From assembly GCA_004151065.3 (NCBI GenBank), contig NWUY0304114211.1, positions 1 to 52,683 of the forward strand: 52,683 nucleotides of DNA. The letters are read 5' to 3'. Source of the stretch: Larix sibirica. Its lineage: Eukaryota > Streptophyta > Pinopsida > Pinales > Pinaceae. The translations under genes were made by a program, and so were the position numbers. The first letter of the stretch is position 1, and each line of letters starts with the position of its first letter. Of this stretch, positions 44,101 through 52,683 are shown piece by piece. The notes under the pieces are model-generated. The model was given only the letters and a program-made list of their open reading frames with translations. It searched no databases and was not told the origin of the DNA.

Positions 44101-44640
44101 ATTAAAGAATACAGTGTTCAGGTTTATCTATATTAGGGAAATAGCACGTATATTAGTTTACATAAGGGTCATAATAAAATAAACCTTCTTGTCATAGTAT
44201 CATGTAAGCTCCATACTGTACAGGCTTATATAGCTTAACAAAGTGTGTTACTAGAGCAATCATAACAAAGAGGAAGTATGAGCTTTATCAGGATAATGAT
44301 TACGAATACATGATTGGTACTAATGAACTATAACTTCTCTCCTCTTCAACACAGCTTCTTTTTATTTATATGGATTAGAACCATTGATATTGCTGATGTG
44401 TTAGTTATACTGATATGATCTACTTGTATTCTGTATTCAATTTACGCCCATATCATACTGTGTTCAAGACAATGGTTACAACTATAAATCTTACGTACTT
44501 TATATCCCTTATAGTTTACATAATATGCTAGATGCTTGGAGTCATAAAGCCCTTCTATCACATATACTATGAATACATAATAGTATAGCTTTATCAGTAA
44601 GAAGAGCTTATCCGTAGTATGACCATTACTCTTACCATTT
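41100..44640. repeat. A+T-rich word-repeat block II
   Basis: Same vocabulary as 4.0-5.8 kb: AGCTTA, TAATCA, CATGTAAGCT, CCATTGAT (41331, 41672, 43024, 44384), TTACTAGTA and TATTATGGGAATACC or TTATGGAGATACTG. Phrases repeat in partly conserved order, but no two stretches match over more than about 20 bases by eye. Open frames are short and built of Leu, Ile, Tyr and Ser. No RNA gene was found; TTCGAACC near 42639 lacks a pairing T-stem. Confidence 0.6.
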
Positions 44641-44689
44641 GAACCTAGTTACACAGGGCTTATTCTTTCTGCGCGATGGCCTTGAAACT

Positions 44690-45190
44690 CGGATTTTACC
44701 AAACCCTAGGGTCGTGTGCCCTTCAACCATGATACTCTTTGGACTCGACGCCCCTCCTCCAAGATGGTGCGCTCTCCAAAAAGTTGTTAGCCCAACGCTC
44801 CCTCTTCCATGGTGATTCGCTATCCAAGTATTTGAATTAAAGGCACTCATCCTCTTGTTGCATACCACATCTCCTTCCTGTGTCCAACACTCCTCAAAAT
44901 GTGTGCCAAAGTAGTTACTAAGCTCCGATGCTCTTCCTCAACCTATGTATTCAAATCCACAACCAACCTCATGAAGTATGCTCCTCAATCCAAGTGTTGT
45001 CAAGTCAAGTATCCAACCTCCAAGGTAGATGTCACATGGTCCCATGCTCATACGACTAAGTGCCCTCCTCCAAGTGCCTAGCACTCCTCCTAGGTGGTTA
45101 CCTTTCCTAATAAAGCAACCAACTCCTTCATTGTGTGCACCCAATGGATTAGTCATTATGCTAATTAGAATAAAAACCTCCTAGGTAAGT
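44690..45190 (+). repeat. CTCCTCCAAG / GTGCTCC degenerate domain
   Basis: CCCCTCCTCCAAGATGGTGC (44750), CACTCCTCAAAATGTGTGCC (44887), GCTCCTCAATCCAAGTGTTG (44979), CCCTCCTCCAAGTGCC (45062) and ACTCCTCCTAGGTGG (45082) alternate with CATGGTGATT or CATGCTCATA words. This is a short degenerate series sharply different from the A+T-rich block before it. Confidence 0.55.
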
Positions 45191-45420
45191 GCACTATGCT
45201 AGCATTCTATCCAAGGTAAAGCATCCGCTAAAACTGAGCCATCCATATAATGCTATTGACCAGCAGTAGAGCAGCTAAGCAGTAGAGCCGGATAGCTGGG
45301 GAGCAGTAGAATCGATCCAGTTGATAAGAAGACCGCTGAACGACTGACCGACTCTTTCTTAATTGATAAGTCCATTTAGGGGAGCTAATCGTAGGGCTTT
45401 AGCTTTATTTTAGTAATTTG
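45191..45420. other. Short AGCAGTAGAG repeats, otherwise empty
   Basis: CCAGCAGTAGAGCAGC (45262), AAGCAGTAGAGCCGG (45278) and GAGCAGTAGAATCG (45301) recur at about 17-23-bp spacing. No gene was found. Confidence 0.5.
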
Positions 45421-45424
45421 AATT

Positions 45425-45640
45425 GTTAGAGTAAAAGGTGGCCTATCAGTTAGTCAATTTATATGCATTAATCTTACTTTGGACCTGGGAAATTCGCTAG
45501 AGAAAAGGTGGCGTTGCGAGATGATAGAAAGTTCGAACGCGGCCTATCCAGATGGGAAATTCGCAAGTGAAAGGGTGGCCTGATAAAATCATGGTTACTA
45601 TAGCGAGAAAGTGAAGCATGGTCATTATTAAGTAAGGGAA
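45425..45640 (-). repeat. Inverted copy of the GAATTTCCC / GGCCAC domain
   Basis: Read on the minus strand: GCGAATTTCCCATCTGGATAGGCC (in pieces, 45564-45541), CGCGTTCGAA, TTTCTATCATCTCGCAACGCC (in pieces, 45530-45510), CCTTTTCTCTAGCGAATTTCCC (45509-45488). This is collinear with 25947-26089 on the plus strand, which carries about 60 bp more between the same two landmarks. Confidence 0.75.
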
Positions 45641-46180
45641 GGTCGATGAGGTCCGCTTAAACCCTGTATTTTTTGTTTTAGTGGTTGGTTAGTATACTAT
45701 AAGTGAGAAGATAGAGTTAGAAGGTAGTTAGGCCTTCAGCGGTGTCTCTGAACATTAAACCGATAGATTGGGTCTGAGCTAGTCAGTCTAGTCAATCCGC
45801 AGATGACTGACTAGCCTCCTCACTTTGGGTGATGAAGCGCTAGGAGGCTTAGTTAGACTCTCCTAGCCTCGCAGTAACTACCGCTGTTAGAGGCGCAGAA
45901 ACCCGGGATTTTTAACAGCTTTCATTTTCCCTTCACAAGGAACCCCAAAAGGTGTTCTATTTTTATATTCCCGTATTTTTCACAGCTTTCCATATAATGA
46001 CAAATTCATATTCTTCATTATCGGTGCCAAAACTAACCAATCAATCAATGGATGGGTTGTTATAGCAGCTTAAAGTATGGGAAACGGCAGCGAAATATTC
46101 TAATTTTCCCTGTGGTCAAAGCTAACAACAAAAGTTCAATTAATATGCCCGATGTGTCTTGAGTGTTGCATGCTTAGAGA
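45641..46180. other. No gene recognised
   Basis: Mixed sequence. CTAGTCAGTCTAGTCAATCC / GACTGACTAGCCTCC near 45780 and CGCTAGGAGGC / CTCCTAGCCTCG near 45838 are small self-complementary patches. No open frame of note. Confidence 0.4.
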
Positions 46181-49100
46181 AGGTGATACAATGGAGCTTA
46201 TAGTATGGCATCAAGCTAACCTCTTGCTTTCCACTATTATTACTAACTTCGAGCTTATACTAAGAGTGCTGTGTCATAACTTACATGAACTAGTAGTAAT
46301 CACATATCATAGCACCTGGTAATGTTACAGCTTTTGCATAGTCCTTTGTTTCATATGGGTACAACCTTTCATTACTCTTTAAACAGTATGCTTTAATCAC
46401 CATTGATTCGGGTCATCATAGTTATATCGTGCTTTAGCTATAAAGTGCTCTATAAAGCAATGGGTTTTATTAGTCCAACCTATGAAAGCATTCCACATAT
46501 GTACAGTATCCATGACTTATATGAATATGGAACAGTAAGCTCATGTTATCTATCAGCTTGGTTACAAGTAGTGAGTTCTATTCGGTACTAGTAATATTGC
46601 TAATATCGACATAACAAATGGTGTTCATAGTCACAAGGATAAAAGCTTCTGGAATCACTCATAACACTGAGCATTACTTAGCTTATGAGACACCTATTTA
46701 ATTAGTAATAATTATGGAATTAAGACTACCTTTCCGTGTTGATTAGCAGGTTAATTATAAGCCGTGTAATAGTTATGGATAAGCTTATAGGTGTTGTTGA
46801 GCTTACATATCTTATGGTTCTACTTATACTCCATTCCAGGTGATGCCGGGATCTTTATATAATGAAATCATAGAGGCAATATGAATGATCACACAATGAA
46901 CACGTGTAACTAATAAGGCATGTTAATTACACACAAAGCTGTTACTATTACTTTAGCTAGTTGGAACACTATCGAGCTTAAGCTAAGCAAGAGGTATAGT
47001 TATTCCCATATACTTTACTATGAGCATGTTGTAATATGGTCTGTTCCTAATCAAATGATTACAATGGTTGTAACTTATTCAAACACGACTAGTCCATTAC
47101 GTATACACTAGATAAGCTTTTTATTAATGTTATTACCTTATATCTTACTAGGTAATGGAGTTAGTTCATCCTTTTAATCACACAGTACTTTTCATTATGG
47201 AGAGCTCTATTCACCTTTAACTAGGCTTGATACGGATAGATAAGCATGATCTGAGGTATAAGCTTGGAGTAAACTCGTAGTAAAATTGAAACCACATTAT
47301 ACATAGCACTGTTAATTACGGATTAAACGTGTAGTCATATCACTATCATGTTAAACAGTTGCTTATAGGATAACCTAATCAGAGTTCCATTTTAGCTATG
47401 ATTATGAATACTTATGGTATTAGATTAGCTTGTACAACTTTATTAGATATGCCAAGCTTTGTTATTACCATAAAAAAGGGCATGTTCATATTCCACTACT
47501 ACGAGCTTCTGTTATCCTGTATATTACACCAGTCTAATCAGTAACCCCTGTAAGTGTATTCTATCACCATATTAGTTTTAATCCCATTAGTTTATCGAAT
47601 AGAGTAATCGGTGATATGACATTTATTAAGTTCATATAACTCACTACTTATATAGGCATAAGCTTAGAACACTATACCTCATCTAGCTCATTGTGGTCAT
47701 TACTTATATTCAGCTTACTTACCATGCAAACAAATCTGATTACGTGTAGAATGAAGCGTAATACTATCCTTATACGTACTAACAGGTTCCGTATATATAA
47801 ATTCTCCTTACTTTACCATTACACTTGGAACTAGTCTATTAGTTATGATTACGCTAAAGCAATGGACTCAATACTAATACCCAGCCAATACTAATACCCA
47901 GCATTGTTTATAAGTAAGATGAACAGTAACATAAGCCTTAATACGGAAACAAGCTTTTAAACGGATCTTTGAAACCCATGTAACCCATATGGGCTTATTG
48001 ATTAGTAATACATAGGGTAGTAGTTATGCTTATAAGCTCGTACATATCATTACAGTAAACGTAACATATAGTTGTACCAGCTAAGCTTCTGTATTTTATT
48101 ATAAATAACGGTGGAAGTGAATGTTATGGAAATAAGGTCACCACTTATTACGTAGCTTGTTACTAATGGGAAACCAGCTTCTCCTTATTAGTATTGATCA
48201 TTACGGTACACATGCTGATACATTAGTGTTTTATTGCACTTGATTAAGTTGAGGCTTACTTTACCCTTATTACTTCTGTCAAATATTAGGATATCACTGT
48301 TCAGAGCTTAGAGTATAAAATATATTATATATACAAGCTTATTATGCTATAGTAATACTGTGAATTACGGGTAACCCAGCTTGAATACGCTTAACTCTTA
48401 GCTTACTAGTTAAAGCACAGGTTATTAGGTAATTATAAGCTAAGTAAGTACGTAATAACATTTATACTGTAACCTAATATGGATAACAAGAGTGATACAG
48501 CTTTATGGATAACCCTTATAACATTGGTTTAACTCCCATTACTTGTAAGTATTAAGCATACTATGAGTTTATTATACTTACCTATTACTCATAATGTAGA
48601 AACCCATATCAATGGTAACACTTGATAAGCAAGCCCATACAAAAGGTTATATAAGTTTAACCATACCTTATTGAATATAACTGTACTTAAACTAAGGACT
48701 AATCATTACAACAAGCTTAGATGATTATAGAGAATACGGTACTCCTTACATAACTCTATCAGCTGTATTGCAACTACTACTGGAAACATTAGCTTTGATA
48801 TGAAGTTTGCATAATATATGAATATCACTAGTTCAACCATTACTAGTAACTAGTCTGTAAACATGGATAAGCTGATCATAAAAAGTGAAGTGTATTTTAT
48901 ACCATGATTTAATCCCATTAACCAGATGAGGTATTATGTGCCCATTAGTAAGTGATCTAAGAGCATATGACGTATTTTACATAATTAACAGTGATGGTGG
49001 TACTTGCTATTACACTTTACACACAAGGTTATAAGCATATATGAAACATGACCATTATTTTATAGATCTTCATATTACTCAGAGCTCAATTGGTTCAATT

Positions 49101-50600
49101 CCAATAGATAAAATACCATTTCTAATTAAGATGTTACAATACAGGTTACTTATTACCTATGCTTACTCATAGCATACAATTTCATACGGTACCTATAACG
49201 TACAACATGTGAAACAAAGGGTAGTAGCTATCATCTGTAAACCATTAGTCACTACTAGTTAAGTGTAATCACTCATGTTCCTGATAACCAATACCAATAC
49301 TCAATAGCTTAGGTATAGTGTTGATATGACTTATACCTATATATTATGGAAACACAGATATCACCTTTAGTTCATACACGTTCCATATATACTAGTATCC
49401 CGAATAAGCTCTCAATGATTACTATGATTAAGCATACGTATCTAAGCATGTTTAGATTAATGGGAATACAAGGTACCTTACTATGCCCTAAGAGTAATAT
49501 CAGGGATATGGCTCTGTAATCAGTAAATGGGTTACAATACCTGTAAATATGATCTATGTATATTCCCTAATTAACTCTATGCTAATAAACATGGTAAAAC
49601 GTAATGAATACAATGCGTTCAGATCTGAGCTATTATGTTATTACAATGAATGGTGTTTTATCTCATATCCATATTAGTTGCAAACAGAAACACGTGTAAT
49701 GTCGAGAGATAAGAGAGTAAGTGTAATGTTTGATTACTAGTATTACCATAGGTTCTCTTAACTGTGATTAACCGTAAGCTTTAACCTTGTATTATCGCTA
49801 CCACGTTAATAAATAGGGTGTAATTAGTGTTGTAACTATAGTATAGCACATAATGAAGTAAGTTGATTACTACTCTAAGCTCTATAGTAATAAGCATAAT
49901 AAAAGCTCTTATGTAAGATTCAGGATTACAAAGCTTGTACATTATTGATATAAGTAGATCCATAACATGTGATAGCTATACAGATTATACTTTATTATTC
50001 TAATGAATAGTGTATAGTATGATGAGCTTCCAAGCTGGTATGAGTGATATCCAGGTGTGTTTCACTTTATGGTTACAAGCTAGTTTACATATCTATACGG
50101 GTAAGCTGTTCTCTGTTATAACTTAGCTCATACTGTTTAGTTAGTGTAATTGATACCATTGTTTCCATAATATGTGTGATATACTTGATCAAAAAGCTTA
50201 AGCTTATAAAATTTCCTGTGCATTCATTATGTAGATATAGGTAATGAAAGAGCTCTGTACAAGCATGTGATACTATCCTTATATGACCATGTCAAAGCTG
50301 ATACTATAGGTGTACTAACTAATAAAAGAAATGGGAACACTTCATGACTAGAGTACTCATAATGATTACTGCCACTTTTTATTGGTTCCATTACATTGAT
50401 AGCACGATGAGATAGGGAACCTATGGAATAAGTGATAGCTAGTAAATGGTCACCCTTAAAGGCAACTTATAACATAGAGTATGTCAATATAAATACTATA
50501 CGGGTCTTAGCACTAGTGGTTCATAGAGAGCTAAGATAGAACAATGGTAATACTATATGCTTTATAACTAAGCTGGTACTGTAACTAAGCCTATTCTACT
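46181..50600. repeat. A+T-rich word-repeat block III
   Basis: The largest stretch of the AGCTTA / TAATCA / TTATGG vocabulary. Examples are GAGCTTATA (46195, 46250), ATTATGGAATTAAGAC (46712), CATTATGGAGAGCTCTATTC (47193), TTATGGAAATAAGGTCACC (48126) and ATTATGGAAACACAG (49346). Many end in a TCACC or ATCAC word, hinting at an ancestral unit that began TTATGG(G)AA and ended GTATCAC. A 17-bp tandem at 47.87 kb is the only recent-looking array. Frames of 60 codons here are not genes. Confidence 0.6.
47869..47902 (+). repeat. 17-bp tandem duplication
   Basis: CAATACTAATACCCAGC occurs twice in a row with no mismatch, inside the otherwise degenerate A+T-rich block. Confidence 0.95.
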
Positions 50601-50850
50601 AAAGAAGAGAATTGTTCTAATACTAACCTCATCAAACGGGGAGTAGTGAAAAGACTTCCCTCATAAGGCAAGGAGTTAGTCGTTCTAATACTTACACTTC
50701 TTCCTCAAGTTCTAGAACTAACTTACTTAATCGGGGAGTCTAATGAAGGAAGGACTGGAGGATCTATTATATATGTTGCCATAAAACGACTAATTCAACC
50801 CTTTTATACCTCTCCTTTTATACCTAAAAGTATAGCTTCGTGTTCTATCT
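50600..50850 (+). repeat. Degenerate direct repeats with GGGGAGT core
   Basis: GTTCTAATACTAACCTCATC then AAACGGGGAGTAGTGAA (50612-50650) is repeated as GTTCTAGAACTAACTTACTT then AATCGGGGAGTCTAATGAA (50710-50749), with a partial GTTCTAATACTTACACTTC at 50682 between. At 50800-50830, CTTTTATACCT is doubled (period 15). Confidence 0.7.
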
Positions 50851-50954
50851 TTCCTCTTAGTGGGCTACTACTAGGCAAGATCGGGAGAAGAAAGGGAAAG
50901 AGCTTACAGGCCTTCCCTGTAGGCAAGTGAACCAGATTATCCCTTACAGTGTAC

Positions 50955-51425
50955 CTACTTTTGACTTTAGATGGAAAAGGTAATGTGAGAGTTCACCTTA
51001 CCCATTTTGCTATTATTTGTGAAGACTTTTAGTCTTGCCCAAATGTTATGGCTAAGCTTTATCCTTGATCCTTATCTGATGAGGCCCTTTAGGGGTTTCA
51101 TAACCTTCCCAATAGGTAGATAGGGTATTTTCATCGGTTAGCCAACTTTTTATTGCATATGTTTACTCTTGCTTCGATAAAGGAGTTTCTCTTAGCTAAT
51201 CTTATGATTGTAAAACAAGAAGAGTGGGAGTGTGCTACTTATTTTATTTGGCATGAGCAACTAACCTATTTGAAAGTCACTATACCCATTCCTGAGGATG
51301 AGCTTTGTAGCCCTTTGACTAAGGCTCTTAGGCTTTACCTTTATATAGAGTTGGCTAAACATAAGCCTCTTCTTATAAAAAAAGATATTATCCATGCTTT
51401 AGAGCTTAATGGTGTTAACATATAG
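50955..51425 (+). pseudogene. Ty3-type LTR retrotransposon gag (retrotrans_gag-like) fragment
   Basis: One frame reads from about 50955 to the TAG at 51425 with no indel. It shows a DGKGNVRVHLTHF opening (from 50970), as in plant gag proteins, an NVMAKLYP ... SLSDEAL ... NLPN stretch (51042-51113) and then LANFLLHMFTLASIKEFLLA. A KVTIPIPEDEL phrase and a C-terminal helical part follow. In-frame stops lie at 51030, 51066, 51090 and 51117; the last 90 codons (51153-51425) are open. The zinc knuckle and all pol domains are missing. It differs from the 28.9-30.0 kb gag, so it is a separate element. The call rests on motif order. Confidence 0.65.
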
Positions 51426-52683
51426 TTAAACATAAAGTAGTTTAGCTTACCTTCCTCCAAGTAGAGATCTAATCATAATCATCCTACAGTCTAGTGTACT
51501 ATACATTATGCCACTAGTAATGGTATGGTTGAGTCATCACATCCTCTTTTAGCTATTTCCTAGGCTCCTTTACCTATTTTCATCATGTTGTCATTACTTC
51601 ACATGCTCTTAGTAATCCTCCTATTTATATTTAATATGCTCCTACTATTTGGATTGCCCAACATCCAGTTCAGTCTAGTCAATCAAGTTAGTATAGTAAG
51701 GGCTGCTACTGCAATAGCCTATTACATCATTGAGTTCTCAGGAAACTACTCCATTGTAGTCTCCCTTTAACACACATCCATAGGGTCATAGTCCCTAGTT
51801 TATATATCTTCATTATAATGGGTCTTAATTTTGCACTTATCATAATCTTCCAAGCCATGTTATGGAAGATTGTTTCATTTATAAGCAGTTACTTGCATAG
51901 TAGGCTTAGTCGAGTAACACCCAAATTTTAGACCTATTAAACCTTTTACATTACTTGATATGATTGATTGATGAACACTTAATACTCATGGTGGATTTAT
52001 AAACTGCTTTATTAACAGAAGAATATACTTTTTATACCCTAGTCTTTGTATAGGCTACCTCTTCTTCCCCTGCTGGTGTACACATTGCACCCGCCGTTGA
52101 ACCCTGTAACCAAGACCCTACAAAATATATCTATTCGACTTGCTCATTACAAAATTGAAAGCTAAGGCGCAACACTTCGTTCCTCACATTTCTCTTACAT
52201 TTACCTAAGCACCACGGGCCGCTTTATTACTCCTTATTTATAGCCTTCGAAACTTCCATTCTCTTCCCTTTATGGCCATATGTCCGCCTTAAGCATCCTC
52301 TTCATCTGCCTCTTTCTTTTTTTTCCTTCCTGATCCTCAAGTTGTTTCTGTAAAGTTCAATAAACTCCCCAGCTATTATATCTCCCATATTAAGTCTGCT
52401 TTCCTTCCTTCTTACCAATCGGTCGGTGAGATACTTATTTATCCCGGAATCAGGCAGCACCTCTATCGTTCTGTTTTAGTGAACCAAACTGAAACTTGGC
52501 GCATAAGATTCTTGTACTTCTACTACTACTTCTACTACTACCAGTATCGGTTAATCAATGAATGCAGTTGATTTGGCATATTACATCACCATCAGCTTCT
52601 AAGCTCGATCGCTCTACATGACTAGGCCCCGCCATGGCCCCATGAACCGGATCTAGTACTAGCTCTTTTATATACGATGTCAG
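51426..52683. other. No gene recognised to window end
   Basis: A hydrophobic 61-codon frame (51585-51770) has no family features. CTTCTACTACTACTTCTACT at about 52517-52540 is a small trinucleotide run. No RNA gene is seen. Confidence 0.4.

Noticed and set aside
45780-45870. Small self-complementary patches as a terminator or hairpin element
   Set aside because: Stems are short and imperfect, and there is no gene for them to act on.
51585-51770. Hydrophobic 61-codon frame resembling a small membrane protein
   Set aside because: Too short, Leu/Ile-rich in A+T-rich sequence, and without conserved features.
1-52683. U-to-C RNA editing as a general explanation for in-frame stops
   Set aside because: Not testable from DNA alone. 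At least one stop in the gag at 28.9-30.0 kb seems to fall at a position that is usually Glu, which T-to-C would not restore. Kept only as one option for the LINE.

Overview
The window looks like non-coding DNA from a large plant genome. I found no rRNA, no tRNA, no recognisable mitochondrial or plastid gene, no group II intron core, no CRISPR array and no bacterial-style operon. No open frame exceeds 114 codons, and several of the longer ones need a TTG or GTG start. The only recognisable coding material is decayed plant retroelement sequence: a LINE on the + strand near 6.07-6.98 kb, a Ty3/gypsy gag on the - strand near 28.9-30.0 kb with a primer-binding-site-like motif, a Ty1/copia pre-integrase piece near 34.6 kb, and a second Ty3-type gag near 51 kb. 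My best guess is an intergenic part of a very large plant mitochondrial genome (gymnosperm-like), based on low coding density, short retroelement fragments and abundant degenerate repeats. A nuclear origin cannot be excluded without searches.

The dominant structure is a patchwork. Stretches of about 0.2-4 kb each have their own vocabulary of short, degenerate, tandem-like words. They are: a Gly/Ala/Ser/Thr triplet-periodic domain (0.2-1.2 kb, with relatives at 2.4-3.8 and 37.1-37.6 kb); A+T-rich blocks full of AGCTTA, TAATCA and TTATGG (4.0-5.8, 41.1-44.6 and 46.2-50.6 kb); a CATATCTACG / GATGTTGCCATA domain (12.5-14.9 kb); an ACCAAT domain (19.2-21.5 kb); a GGCTACTCGG domain (24.8-25.3 kb) with inverted relatives at 27.0 and 28.5 kb; a GTCGATGC domain (25.3-25.8 kb); a GAATTTCCC / GGCCAC domain (25.9-26.1 kb) with an inverted copy at 45.4-45.6 kb; and a CGGCAAATACGG domain (39.8-40.3 kb).

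A short dispersed element of about 26-31 bp, with core CTTGCTTGACC and ends CTTGC/GCAAG, cuts across these domains. It occurs singly or as small tandem arrays at 0.06, 0.16, 8.55-8.64, 10.81, 18.04-18.15 and 24.15 kb, in both orientations. It is the best candidate here for a small mobile or duplicating sequence.

The 28.9-36.2 kb part is richest in protein-like remnants: two retroelement pieces, an unassigned 90-codon frame and a Pro-rich broken frame. One further fragment stands out by composition: a 54-codon GC3-rich stretch at 14.25-14.41 kb ending in a predicted membrane helix. No functional interaction between genes can be inferred, because no intact gene is supported.
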